From CAJFUR01 sp904420575 (GTDB lineage Bacteria > Actinomycetota > Coriobacteriia > Coriobacteriales > Eggerthellaceae), in contig OZ221973.1 in the NCBI GenBank assembly GCA_965119745.1, positions 1,922,001 through 1,986,000 on the forward strand: a stretch of DNA of 64,000 nt. Direction: 5' to 3'. The notes under the pieces were generated by a model that worked only from the letters and a program-made list of their open reading frames with translations, did not search any database and was not told the DNA's origin. Position numbers and translations under genes: made by a program. The stretch's first letter is position 1, and each line of letters begins with the position of its first letter. This document shows positions 17,642-26,434 of this stretch, in pieces.

Positions 17642-19228
17642 TCATGCCTGCGGGGCCTGCGCATGGGCGGCTGCCAAGGCGCTTCCGGGCTCGAGGGCGT
17701 GCTGCCATCCGAACGCGCCGTCCGCGCCTGCCGCGCGCTCGTCCGCGCGGCCCCGCCCGAGTCCCCACGTGGGCGTCGGCATGCGGGCGCCGTCGATGCC
17801 TTCGCAGGCGACGGCATCGGATCGCACCGTGCTCGCACTTCCGAGGCGGCCCGCTGACCGCGCTTCTCCCGCACTCAGCATGCCGGCACCGCCGATGCGC
17901 GCCTTCTCGGGTGTCTCCACGCTGTCGAACAGGCTCAGCTGGCCCGGGCCGACCTTGTCGGCGCGCCGGCCATGACGCCCTCCCTTGACGGGCGCGGCCA
18001 GCTGCGCGCGCAGTCCCTCGCGCGAGAAGTCCGCGCCTTTGCCCGCGTAGCGCCCGCCGCACGTGATGAAGAAGCGTGCCCGCTTGTAGGCGATGCCCAG
18101 CTTGCGCAGCTCCGGCTCGCCGAGTGCGCGGCCCCGGCGGGCCTTCACGATGAGCTTCGCGCCGCGCACGCCGATGCCGGGGACGCGCAGCAGCGCGTCG
18201 AAGGGGGCCTTGTTGACCTCGACGGGGAAGAAGTCCAGGTGGTTCAGGGCCCAGTTCGCCTTCGGGTCCAGCTCGGGGTCGAGGAACGGGTGTTCCTCGT
18301 CGATGATCTCCGTCACGTCGAACTGGTAGAAGCGCAGAAGCCAGTCGGCCTGGTACAGCCGGTGCTCGCGATTCAGCTGCACGGCGTCTGCAGCAGGCAG
18401 GCGCGCGTCCGCGTTCACGGGAAGGTAGGCGCTGAAGAAGACGCGCTTGAGCGAAAGGGAGCGGTACAGTGCGGCCGACAGGTTCAGTATCTGGAAGTCG
18501 CTCTCCGGCGTGGCGCCGATGATCATCTGCGTGCTCTGCCCGGCTGGCACGAACGCGCGCTCCTTCTTCTTGGGGCGCACCTGGGTCATGTACGTGGTCT
18601 CCTTGCGCATGAGGGCGCGCGTGTCCTTGTCCTCGGCGATGTTCTCCTTGATCTGGCGCATGGGCGCCAGGATGTGCTGCTTGCTCTTGTCGGGAGCCAG
18701 CAGCGCCAGGCTCTTCTGCGAGGGAAGCTCCATGTTCACGCTCATGCGGTCGGCCAGATGTCCCAGCTGGTCGATGAGCGCAGGCGAGGTGCCGGGCACG
18801 GCCTTCGCGTGGATGTAGCCGCGGAAGCCGTATTCGTGGCGCAGGATGGACAGGGTCCGGACCATGAGCTCGGTGGTGTAGTCGGGGTTGCGGATGACGC
18901 CGGAGCTGAGGAACAGTCCTTCCGTGTAGTTGCGCCGGTAGAACGCGATGGTGAGGTCGGCCAGTTCGCGGGGCTTGAAGGCGACGCGCGGCACCTCGTT
19001 GCTCGCGCGGTTCACACAGTAGGCGCAGTCGTAGACGCACACGTTGGTCATGAGCACCTTGAGCAAGGTGATGCAGCGCCCGTCGGCCGAGAAGCTGTGG
19101 CAGATGCCGGCGGCCAGGGTGTTGCCCATCTTGCCTTTCTGCGCGTCGCGGTCGATGCCCGAAGACGTGCAGGCTACGTCGTACTTCGCGGCGTCGGCAA
19201 GTATCTCCAGCTTGTCGGCAACGTCCAT
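17642..19228 (-). CDS. Putative DNA modification/repair radical SAM protein
   Basis: 528 residues. Belongs to the TIGR03916 type (radical SAM linked to uracil-DNA glycosylase). Seen: radical-SAM motif CVYDCAYC (about residues 68-75) and a helix-hairpin-helix DNA-binding segment LLRVPGIGVRGAKLIV (about residue 347). The family normally ends near QLSLFD. Here about 90 further Ala/Gly/Arg-rich residues follow, with no recognisable domain. First gene of a two-gene operon with the DUF4130-type gene. The Shine-Dalgarno is weak. The promoter overlaps two LexA-like boxes, which supports a DNA-damage role. Confidence 0.85.
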   Translation of the reverse strand: MDVADKLEILADAAKYDVACTSSGIDRDAQKGKMGNTLAAGICHSFSADGRCITLLKVLMTNVCVYDCAYCVNRASNEVPRVAFKPRELADLTIAFYRRNYTEGLFLSSGVIRNPDYTTELMVRTLSILRHEYGFRGYIHAKAVPGTSPALIDQLGHLADRMSVNMELPSQKSLALLAPDKSKQHILAPMRQIKENIAEDKDTRALMRKETTYMTQVRPKKKERAFVPAGQSTQMIIGATPESDFQILNLSAALYRSLSLKRVFFSAYLPVNADARLPAADAVQLNREHRLYQADWLLRFYQFDVTEIIDEEHPFLDPELDPKANWALNHLDFFPVEVNKAPFDALLRVPGIGVRGAKLIVKARRGRALGEPELRKLGIAYKRARFFITCGGRYAGKGADFSREGLRAQLAAPVKGGRHGRRADKVGPGQLSLFDSVETPEKARIGGAGMLSAGEARSAGRLGSASTVRSDAVACEGIDGARMPTPTWGLGRGRADERAAGADGAFGWQHALEPGSALAAAHAQAPQA

Positions 19229-19253
19229 CGTGGCGCCCCTCGATCATTGAAAG

Positions 19254-19299
19254 CGAATGTTTGTTCGCTCATACTACACGAACAAGTGTTTGAAATCAA
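19254..19299 (-). promoter_or_regulatory. SOS promoter with two LexA-like boxes
   Basis: On the minus strand: -35 TTGATT (19,294-19,299), 17-bp spacer, -10 TAGTAT (19,271-19,276). One box, CGAACAAGTGTTTG on the + strand (19,279-19,292), fills the spacer. The other, CGAACAAACATTCG on the minus strand (19,254-19,267), lies just past the -10. Each differs at one position from the Gram-positive consensus CGAACRNRYGTTCG. Binding by LexA would block the polymerase at both places. Confidence 0.75.
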
Positions 19300-19468
19300 G
19301 GGAAAAGTGGAAAGCCGCCGCGTGGGGTGGCCGTCGGGCCCGCAGTTCGCCGTCGCATCCGGACGCAAGCGGTCGCCGCGGCCGCACGGCAAAGCGTCGC
19401 AGCCGCCGCGCGGCGTTCGCCAGTGGTCGTCCTTCCGCACACCTTGCCGCGCAGTGGCCGGCCGGGGG

Positions 19469-20941
19469 CTACCGAATGGCCTCGTCGTCCACCGTGTCGA
19501 TGAGCAGCTGCTGGGAATTGATGCCCATCTTGCGGTAGATGCGGTAGATGTGCGTCTTCACGGTGGACGAGCTGATGCACAGCTCTTCCTGGATGAACTT
19601 CGCGTTGCGCCCCTTGGCCAGCAGCGTGAAGATCTCCGCCTCGCGCGGCGACAGGTCGTAGCGGCCGCACACGCGTTCGCACCGCACGCGGAAGTGCGCT
19701 GCCACGTGTTCTTCCTGCGGCGGGTCGGGGGCTGGGTCGTCGACGGTAAGCAGGTCGTCGAGCTGGGCCTTGGCCTTCGAGTCGTTCGCGCCGTAGATGG
19801 CGAACGCCACCACCGCAAGCGCCACCAGGACGGCGACCACGAAGAGGAACACCCTCTCGTCGTCCAAGCCAGCCGAGCTGACCGCGAACGCCAGCAGCGT
19901 ACCGGCGAGGAACCCGACCCAATGGGGCACCTGCCGTTCGGCGTAGCGCGCCACGGGATGCAGGTGGAACTCGGCGTTCTCGATGCTGAGCGTGCTGCGC
20001 GTCATGGTGGACGAGAAGGCGAGCGCGTTGTTGACCAGGCATCCGCAGACGATGACGCCCACGTCGTCGAACAGCGGCATGAACACGAGCCCCACGACGA
20101 TGACCGGCAAGGTGATGCGCTGGACTATGCTGTTGTCCAGGTTCGTCTTCGGCGCGCGGTAGGCCACGGCCACGGCGCACGCGCAGCTTACGATGCCGCT
20201 CGCTCCCACGATGACGGTGGCCTCGGTCCCGATCAGGCACATCCGAAGCGATATGAACCCGTACACCACCCCATGCGTGGCCAGGGAGAACGAAGCCGAA
20301 GCGCTGAGCGAAGGGCTTTTGCGGTACCCCTTCGCCTCATTGATGGCTGGAGCGGCTATCTGGCGGAACAGGAACACGAGCACCGCCATGGACACCAGCG
20401 GCAGCAGCGCCATGGCGAACAGGCTCAGCCCCACGGGCGACGAGGCGGCGGCCAGCACGAACAGCACGGTTCCGGCCACCGATCCGCCCGTCACGGCGAC
20501 GCCCGTGCGCCGTGTGGGAATGAGACTCAGATAGGCGCACCAGGCGATGCACAGCACGCCGTCGCCCACGCCGTAGAGCGCCCACGAGAGGATGCCGAAC
20601 GCCATCGGCGCGTCCCACAGCTGGTGCAACGCGGCGTTCAGGACGACGGTCAGCGAGAGCACGGTCGTGACCGCGACGAGCGCGCCGTGATGTTCCAGCA
20701 CCCAGTCGGCCTGCGCCTTGCACAGGGCGTACGTGATGGCGATGGCGGCGATGCCGATGGAGCGCAAGACGAGGCTCTGCGTGATGCCTTCGTAGGACAG
20801 AAGCGAGAGCGAAGGGCTGAAAACGCCCACCAGGCCCCATCCCACCATGCAGCCGAACCCTAGCCCGGCAAGGACGTAGGTGCATAAAAGCGTGAAGGGC
20901 GTTCCCGAACGATCAACACCAGTCGACGCATCTACCTGCAT
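19469..20941 (-). CDS. Membrane-embedded LuxR-type transcriptional regulator
   Basis: 490 residues. About 12 hydrophobic segments (residues 15-400, transporter-like) are fused to a C-terminal LuxR/NarL helix-turn-helix (LSPREAEIFTLLAKGR...ISSSTVKTHIYRIYRKMGI, last 70 residues). This architecture is expanded in Eggerthella and relatives, where one member (DadR) senses dopamine and activates the dopamine dehydroxylase gene. The start ATG follows AAAGGGGG. It is divergent from the Mo enzyme gene and separated by 227 bases with two palindromes, so I infer it senses the substrate of that enzyme at the membrane. Confidence 0.88.
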   Translation of the reverse strand: MQVDASTGVDRSGTPFTLLCTYVLAGLGFGCMVGWGLVGVFSPSLSLLSYEGITQSLVLRSIGIAAIAITYALCKAQADWVLEHHGALVAVTTVLSLTVVLNAALHQLWDAPMAFGILSWALYGVGDGVLCIAWCAYLSLIPTRRTGVAVTGGSVAGTVLFVLAAASSPVGLSLFAMALLPLVSMAVLVFLFRQIAAPAINEAKGYRKSPSLSASASFSLATHGVVYGFISLRMCLIGTEATVIVGASGIVSCACAVAVAYRAPKTNLDNSIVQRITLPVIVVGLVFMPLFDDVGVIVCGCLVNNALAFSSTMTRSTLSIENAEFHLHPVARYAERQVPHWVGFLAGTLLAFAVSSAGLDDERVFLFVVAVLVALAVVAFAIYGANDSKAKAQLDDLLTVDDPAPDPPQEEHVAAHFRVRCERVCGRYDLSPREAEIFTLLAKGRNAKFIQEELCISSSTVKTHIYRIYRKMGINSQQLLIDTVDDEAIR

Positions 20942-20950
20942 GAATCCCCC

Positions 20951-20975
20951 TTTGTCATACTGGCTTGATGACAAA
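20951..20975. promoter_or_regulatory. Operator-like palindrome TTTGTCAT-N9-ATGACAAA
   Basis: Perfect 8-bp arms with a 9-bp centre, 10 bases upstream of the LuxR-type gene start. A likely binding site for that regulator or for autoregulation. Confidence 0.55.
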
Positions 20976-21021
20976 CTTTTTCGCTTCGGAACGTTTTCAA
21001 CATTACCACCCGACGCAGGAA

Positions 21022-21049
21022 TTCCGTGCAGCACGTATGGTGCACGGAA
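21022..21049. promoter_or_regulatory. Operator-like palindrome TTCCGTGCA-N10-TGCACGGAA
   Basis: Perfect 9-bp arms around a 10-bp centre, about 120 bases before the Mo-subunit start in the divergent region. Different in sequence from the other palindrome, so it may serve a second regulator or act as a leader hairpin. Confidence 0.55.
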
Positions 21050-21168
21050 GTCGCCGGGGAAACCGATCGCGCGAAGTTTCCTCCATCGCCAAGCGATGCA
21101 AAGCATACCTCATGCGGGCGCACGAAGGGAAGACCGTGCGTCGGCGAAACGCTAGGAGAGGAGAGGGC

Positions 21169-23793
21169 ATGACGAACAACGTCAAGGGCACGCCGATCGT
21201 GAAAGGGTTGGGTTTCAACAGCTTCGGCATAGGCACCAACGCCTGCACGGTGGACATCGACGAGGAGCAGGACAAGATCCTGCGCATCCGCCCGCTGCAC
21301 TTCGACGAGCACTACACCCCCGAGGAGATGAACGCCTGGAAGATCGAGGCGCGCGGAAAGACGTTCGAGCCCGGCTTCAAGACGCTGATCTCGCCGCTGT
21401 CGCTCGCCTACAAGAAGCGCGTGTACTCCAAGAACCGCATCCCCTACCCGATGCGCCGCGAGGACTGGGACCCGCACGGCGAGCGCCATCCGGAGACGCG
21501 CGGCACCAGCGGCTATGTGCGCATCACGTGGGACGAGGCGTGCGACCTCATCGCGGAAGAGATCAAGCGCGTGCATGACGCGTACGGCCCGGCCTCCATC
21601 CTGTGCGAGCTCGACGGCCATGGCGAGACGAAGTTCGTCCATGCGCCGCACGGCTGCCAGAGCCGCATGTTCGACCTCATCGGCTCCTACACGCTGCAGA
21701 CGCGCCAGCCCGACAGCTGGGAAGGCTGGTACTGGGGCGCCAAGCACATCTGGGGCATGGACCCGCTCGGGCAGAACTCGCTGCAGAACAACGTCATCAA
21801 GGACATCGCCGAGAACGGCGACGCGGTGCTGTTCTGGGGTTGCGACGTGGAGACGACCCCCTTGGGATGGGGCGGCTACCTGGCAAGCCGGCTGTGCTTC
21901 TGGTTCACCGAGCTGGGCATCAAGCAGATCCACATCGCGCCCGACGTGAACTACACGAACGCCGTGCATGCGGACCTGTGGATTCCCGTCAAGCCCAATA
22001 CCGACGCCGCGCTGCAGCTGGCCATCGCCTACACGTGGATCAAGGAAGGCACCTACGACCAGGAGTACCTGGACACCCACGCGGTCGGCTTCGAGAACTT
22101 CAGGTACTACGTCATGGGCGGCGAGGACGGCGTGCCGAAGACCCCCAAGTGGGCCGAGGCCATCTGCGGCGTCCCCAGCTACACCATCAAGGCGTTCGCG
22201 CGCTACTGGGCCAAGCACGCCGTGTCCATCGCGCACTGCAACGGCGGCTCCTTCATCCGGTCCTGCTACGCGCACGAGCCGGCGCGCCTGGAAGTGGCGC
22301 TTCTGGGCATGCAGGGCGTGGGCAAGCCGGGCGCGAACCAGTTCAAGTTCATCGAATGGACGCTCTACGGCATGGAGTCGGTGACACCGCTGCCGCCATC
22401 CACCGAGATCCCCGACTGCAGCCCCGCCTACCGCGGCTGGTTCCGCAGCTTCCCGAAGAGCTTCATCCCCAAGACCATGATCCCCGAAGCCATCATGAAC
22501 CCGCCGGTGACCTGGTACGGCCACATCGGTGCCGGGTTCCCGCGCGAGGACCAGTTCACCGGGCCGTTCACGTTCCCGCTGGAGGGCAACGAGCGCCTGC
22601 ACATGATCTGGTCGGACACGCCGTGCTGGGAGACGTGCTGGAACGGCGGCAACGAGATGCAGGAGGCGCTGCGCCATCCCTCCATCGAGTGCATCGTCGT
22701 GCAGCACCCCTGGATGGAGAACGACTGCTACTTCGCCGACGTCATCCTGCCCACGAACACGAAGTTCGAGACGGAAGACATCGGCACCGACTCCGACAAC
22801 GGCCAGTGGAACCTGGTGTACTACGAGCGCCAGGCCATCAAGCCGCGATTGGAGTCCAAGTCCGACATGGAGGCCGTGGGCGAGGTCGCCAAGGCGCTGG
22901 AGAAGTTCGGCGGCATCTACGAGAACCTCTACGAGCGCTACATGGGCGGCAAGACCTGCGAGGAGTACATCCAGGCCGGCTTCGAAAACACGGGCGCCGC
23001 GAAGAAGATGACCTTCGAGGAGTTCAAGGAGAAGCAGTACTACCCGTTCCCCACGAAGGAGAACTGGGAAGACCTGCCGGTGGGCCTGTCGCAGTTCCAT
23101 GACGACCCCGAGGGCCATCCGCTTCAGACGCCGTCGGGCAAGCTGGAATACTACTCCACGACGCTCGCGCAGATGTTCCCCGACGACAAGGAGCGCGGCC
23201 CCGTCCCGCACTGGGTGGACGAAGGCGCCGGGCATCAGGAGCGCCAGTACCTGGAGCGCGGCCGCACGTACCCGTTCCTCCTGGTGTCGAACCATCCGCG
23301 GTGGCGCGTGCATGCGAACCTGGACGACGTCACGTGGTTCCGCGAGATGGAGGAGTACGTGAAGGTGACCGGCCCCGACGGCTACAAGTACGAGCCCCTG
23401 TGGGTGCATCCCACCGACGCCGGCGTGCTGGGCCTTGAGACGGGCGACATCGTGAAGCTGTACAACGAGCGCGGTGCGGTCATGGGAGGCGTCCGCGTGA
23501 CCGAGCGCATCATGCCGGGCGTGGTGTACCAGGACCATGGCAGCCGCGTGGACTCCATCGTGCTGGGCCGTGGCGGCCTCGACCGCGGCGGCGCCAACAA
23601 CCTGATAGCGCCGTACGCCACGACGTCGACGCATGCGTTCGGCGAAGTGACGAGCGGCTTTCTGGTGAACGTGGAGAAGGTGGACGTGTTCGCGCTGGCC
23701 GAGGAGTACCCCGAGGCGTTCGGGCGCGACTACGACCCCGACTGCGGCCTGGTGGCCACGGCGCGTGTGGTCTGCGAAGGGGAAGGGGAATAG
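21169..23793 (+). CDS. Molybdopterin oxidoreductase, pyrogallol transhydroxylase/catechol dehydroxylase-like large subunit
   Basis: 874 residues, almost the length I recall for the Pelobacter transhydroxylase large subunit (about 875). Start follows GGAGAGGAG. There is no N-terminal four-cysteine Fe-S motif (only one Cys in the first 30 residues), which separates it from formate dehydrogenase and DMSO reductases. The active-site triplet Asp-Ser-Trp is present (D182-S183-W184, in PDSWEGWYWG), Ser being the expected Mo ligand, and H151 (GHGETK) matches the catalytic His. No Tat signal is seen, so it is probably cytoplasmic. The next gene encodes the matching Fe-S subunit. The substrate is unknown; a catechol or other polyhydroxylated aromatic is the family-based guess. 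Confidence 0.9.
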   Translation: MTNNVKGTPIVKGLGFNSFGIGTNACTVDIDEEQDKILRIRPLHFDEHYTPEEMNAWKIEARGKTFEPGFKTLISPLSLAYKKRVYSKNRIPYPMRREDWDPHGERHPETRGTSGYVRITWDEACDLIAEEIKRVHDAYGPASILCELDGHGETKFVHAPHGCQSRMFDLIGSYTLQTRQPDSWEGWYWGAKHIWGMDPLGQNSLQNNVIKDIAENGDAVLFWGCDVETTPLGWGGYLASRLCFWFTELGIKQIHIAPDVNYTNAVHADLWIPVKPNTDAALQLAIAYTWIKEGTYDQEYLDTHAVGFENFRYYVMGGEDGVPKTPKWAEAICGVPSYTIKAFARYWAKHAVSIAHCNGGSFIRSCYAHEPARLEVALLGMQGVGKPGANQFKFIEWTLYGMESVTPLPPSTEIPDCSPAYRGWFRSFPKSFIPKTMIPEAIMNPPVTWYGHIGAGFPREDQFTGPFTFPLEGNERLHMIWSDTPCWETCWNGGNEMQEALRHPSIECIVVQHPWMENDCYFADVILPTNTKFETEDIGTDSDNGQWNLVYYERQAIKPRLESKSDMEAVGEVAKALEKFGGIYENLYERYMGGKTCEEYIQAGFENTGAAKKMTFEEFKEKQYYPFPTKENWEDLPVGLSQFHDDPEGHPLQTPSGKLEYYSTTLAQMFPDDKERGPVPHWVDEGAGHQERQYLERGRTYPFLLVSNHPRWRVHANLDDVTWFREMEEYVKVTGPDGYKYEPLWVHPTDAGVLGLETGDIVKLYNERGAVMGGVRVTERIMPGVVYQDHGSRVDSIVLGRGGLDRGGANNLIAPYATTSTHAFGEVTSGFLVNVEKVDVFALAEEYPEAFGRDYDPDCGLVATARVVCEGEGE

Positions 23794-23795
23794 CC

Positions 23796-24617
23796 ATGGG
23801 AAAGGTCTTCGTATACGACCACGACAAGTGCAACGGCTGCCGCAACTGCCAGCTGGCCTGCAAGGACGAGCACGTCGACAACGAGTGGGCCCCCTGGGCC
23901 AAGCCCCAGCCGGACACGGGCCAGTTCTGGACCCGCGTGGAGGAACGCGTGCGCGGCCAGGTGCCCAAGGTGCGCGTCTCCTACACGGTGCGCATGTGCC
24001 AGCATTGCGGGGACGCCCCCTGCATGGCGGCCGCCCCCGAGGCGGTCTACCGCCGGGACGACGGCCTGGTCATCGTCGACCCGGAGAAGGCGCGTGGCCT
24101 GCGCGAGCTGGTGGAGGCCTGCCCCTACGGCGCCATCTACTACAACGAGGGGCTCGACCTGCCCCAGAAGTGCACGGGCTGCGCGCACCTGGTCGACGCC
24201 GGCGAGCTGCCCCACTGCGTGGACGTGTGCCCGCACGGGGCCCTGCGCTTCGGCGACGAGGAGGACTTCGCCGAGGAGATCGCCGCGGCCACGGCGCTCG
24301 TCCCCGAGCGCGCCGAGGCGGACCGCCCGCGCGTGTACTACCTGAACGCGCCGAAGCGCTTTTTGGCCGGCGTGGTGGTGGACCTGGAGGCCGACGAGGT
24401 GGTCGTGGGCGCCAAGGTGACCGCCGAGAACCTGGCCACGGGCGAGGTGCTTGCCGTGGAGACGGACGAGTTCGGCGACTTCTGGTTCAGGCAGGTGGGG
24501 AAGGCCGCCTGGCGCGTGTACGTGGAGGCCGAGGGCTACCTCACCCGGGTGCTGGAGGCGTCCACTGCGGAGGAGGACCGCAACATGGGCCCCGTCGCGC
24601 TGTACAAGGCGGAATAG
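23796..24617 (+). CDS. Fe-S subunit of the Mo enzyme, with C-terminal transthyretin-like domain
   Basis: 273 residues, starting 2 bases after the large subunit. The first 180 residues are a DmsB/BthL-type ferredoxin: CNGCRNCQLACK, CQHCGDAPC, CPYGAIY, and CTGC...CVDVCPHG, enough for three [4Fe-4S] clusters. From about residue 190 there is a beta-sandwich domain (FLAGVVVDLEADEVVVGAKV ... GDFWFRQVG), like the C-terminal transthyretin/Cna-B-like domain of the Pelobacter transhydroxylase small subunit. Passes electrons to or stabilises the Mo subunit. Confidence 0.9.
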   Translation: MGKVFVYDHDKCNGCRNCQLACKDEHVDNEWAPWAKPQPDTGQFWTRVEERVRGQVPKVRVSYTVRMCQHCGDAPCMAAAPEAVYRRDDGLVIVDPEKARGLRELVEACPYGAIYYNEGLDLPQKCTGCAHLVDAGELPHCVDVCPHGALRFGDEEDFAEEIAAATALVPERAEADRPRVYYLNAPKRFLAGVVVDLEADEVVVGAKVTAENLATGEVLAVETDEFGDFWFRQVGKAAWRVYVEAEGYLTRVLEASTAEEDRNMGPVALYKAE

Positions 24618-24669
24618 ACGCAGGAACCGACGGCCCCGCCTGGGTGGCGGGGTCGCGTTCGAAGGCTTC

Positions 24670-24711
24670 CTTTCCCGACCCTCCCCGACGATGCGGGAAG
24701 GGTCGGGAAAG
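24670..24711 (+). terminator. 13-bp perfect hairpin between Fe-S subunit and transporter genes
   Basis: CTTTCCCGACCCT pairs exactly with AGGGTCGGGAAAG across a 15-base loop, flanked by further GGTCGC/GCGACC pairing. No T-run follows, so partial termination or mRNA stabilisation is more likely than strong termination. Confidence 0.5.
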
Positions 24712-24806
24712 GTGCGACCAAAGCGAACCGACCGTGCGGGAAGGGGGGGGTAGGAACGCACGTCGGCTGACAGGGGTATGCCAACGTTCTTCGAGGAGGA
24801 GAAACC

Positions 24807-26240
24807 ATGGCTCAAGAAGCGATAACGAAGTTCTTCAGCAGAGAGGGTTTTCTGAACAAGCGGGGTGTGGGCATCGTCATCGGTCTCGTGATCCTCATCG
24901 GGGCCATGTTCGTGCCCGAGCAGCCCGACCTTTCCCATCAGGGCATCATGGCCATCGCGTCGCTTCTGTTCGCGGTGTCGCTGTGGGTGTGCGGCACGTT
25001 CCCCGTGGGCATCACGGGCATTCTGGCACTCGTCGTCGCCGTGGTCATCGGCGCAGCGGACTACAAGACGGTCTTTTCCGGGTACAGCGTGTCGGTGGTG
25101 TTCTACGTCATAGCCATCTTCGCCCTGCCTGCGCTGCTGCTCAAGACCAAATGGGGCGTGCGCCTGGTGGCGCGCCTGTTCAAGATCACGGGCGACAGCT
25201 CTGAAAAGCTCATCCTGGCGTTCATGATCGGCACGTGCCTCGTGTCCACCATCATGTCCGACGTGCCGGCGGCGGTGCTGTTCATGGGCATCTCCTACGT
25301 CGTGCTCAAGGCGGCCGACGCCCAGCCCGGCAAGTCGCGGCTTGGCAAGTGCATGATGATCGGCATTCCCATCGCGGCCGTCATCGGCGGCGTGGTCACG
25401 CCGGCCGGCAGTTCGTTCAACATGGTCGCCATGGGCGTGCTCACCGGTGCCACCGGCGAGACGATCAGCTTCCTGAACTGGATCATCGTGGGCTTGCCCA
25501 TCGCCATCCTGTGCGTGCCTCTGTGCTGGTTCTCGCTCGTGAAGATCCTCAAGCCCGAACAGCTTGACCAGAAGGCCTTCGACAGCCTGCGCGAAGCGGC
25601 CGCCGAGGCGGGCAGGCCGACGAACTACGAGGTGCGTGCGCTCATCATGATCCTCGCCCTGCCCGTGCTGTGGATCCTCGGCACGTGGATCCCGGTGTTG
25701 AACGTCACCACCGTGGCCATCATCGGCCTGGCCATCATGTTCATCCCCGGCATCAACCTGCTCACGTGGGAAGAGTTCAGCGCGTCCGTGCCATGGACCA
25801 TCATCCTCATGGTGGGCGCGGTGCTGTCGCTGGGCAACATGTTCTCCGCCACGGGCGCCGACGTGTTCGTGACGAACCTGTTCATGAGCAGCGGCGTGGC
25901 TTCGCTCAATTTCACGCTGTTCCTGCTCATCACCGTGGTGTTCATCTACCTGCTGCACACCATCGCCCCGGTGGGCGCGGCCATCATCAGCCTGTTCTTG
26001 CCCATCCTCATCGGCATCTGCACGACGCTCGGCGTCTCGCCGGCCATCCCCACGATGCTGCTCGCCTTCATCGTGGCCGGCAACTTCCTGCTGCCGGTGA
26101 ATCCCACGCTCATCGTGACGTACGGCGAGGGGTACTACACGTTCGGCGACATGTTCAAGGCAGGCGTCATCCCGGCCATCATCTTCTGCGTCTGCATGAC
26201 GCTGTGGGTGCCGTTCATCTGCGGCGTGCTGGGCATGTAG
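24807..26240 (+). CDS. SLC13/DASS-type anion permease
   Basis: 477 residues, about 12 transmembrane segments, start after GAGGAG. The SLC13/ArsB-type hallmarks are two matching half-repeats, with TPAGSSFNMVA in the first (about residue 199) and APVGAAIISL in the second (about residue 388), the Na+/carboxylate sites of the family. Lies downstream of the Mo enzyme genes in the same direction, so it probably imports the carboxylated substrate or exports the product (inference). Confidence 0.85.
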   Translation: MAQEAITKFFSREGFLNKRGVGIVIGLVILIGAMFVPEQPDLSHQGIMAIASLLFAVSLWVCGTFPVGITGILALVVAVVIGAADYKTVFSGYSVSVVFYVIAIFALPALLLKTKWGVRLVARLFKITGDSSEKLILAFMIGTCLVSTIMSDVPAAVLFMGISYVVLKAADAQPGKSRLGKCMMIGIPIAAVIGGVVTPAGSSFNMVAMGVLTGATGETISFLNWIIVGLPIAILCVPLCWFSLVKILKPEQLDQKAFDSLREAAAEAGRPTNYEVRALIMILALPVLWILGTWIPVLNVTTVAIIGLAIMFIPGINLLTWEEFSASVPWTIILMVGAVLSLGNMFSATGADVFVTNLFMSSGVASLNFTLFLLITVVFIYLLHTIAPVGAAIISLFLPILIGICTTLGVSPAIPTMLLAFIVAGNFLLPVNPTLIVTYGEGYYTFGDMFKAGVIPAIIFCVCMTLWVPFICGVLGM

Positions 26241-26273
26241 TTCGGTAGCTCGGCAAGGCGGGGCGCGGCCCGG

Positions 26274-26331
26274 TTCCGGCGCCTCGCCCCTTGCAGGGCA
26301 GCGCCGCCTCCGTTGCGGGGCGGCGCCGGAA
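26274..26331 (+). promoter_or_regulatory. Competing inverted repeats downstream of the permease gene
   Basis: TTCCGGCGCC (26,274) can pair with GGCGCCGGAA (26,322), or GCGCCGCC (26,301) with GGCGGCGC (26,319). The two 3' arms overlap, so the structures exclude each other. Confidence 0.4.
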
Positions 26332-26345
26332 AGAGGGCCCGTTCC

Positions 26346-26386
26346 GCACGGTGGGGGCTTCCGGTTGCCGGAAGTCCCCACCGTGC
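26346..26386 (+). terminator. 19-bp hairpin before the MFS gene
   Basis: Two 19-base arms (26,346-26,364 and 26,368-26,386) pair with a single G-U and a TTG loop. A short TTT follows. Strong candidate for a terminator or attenuator between the permease and MFS genes. Confidence 0.6.
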
Positions 26387-26434
26387 TTTGGAGAAGGGGC
26401 GCGGAAAAGGCAATCCGAGAGAAGGAGACAGGCG

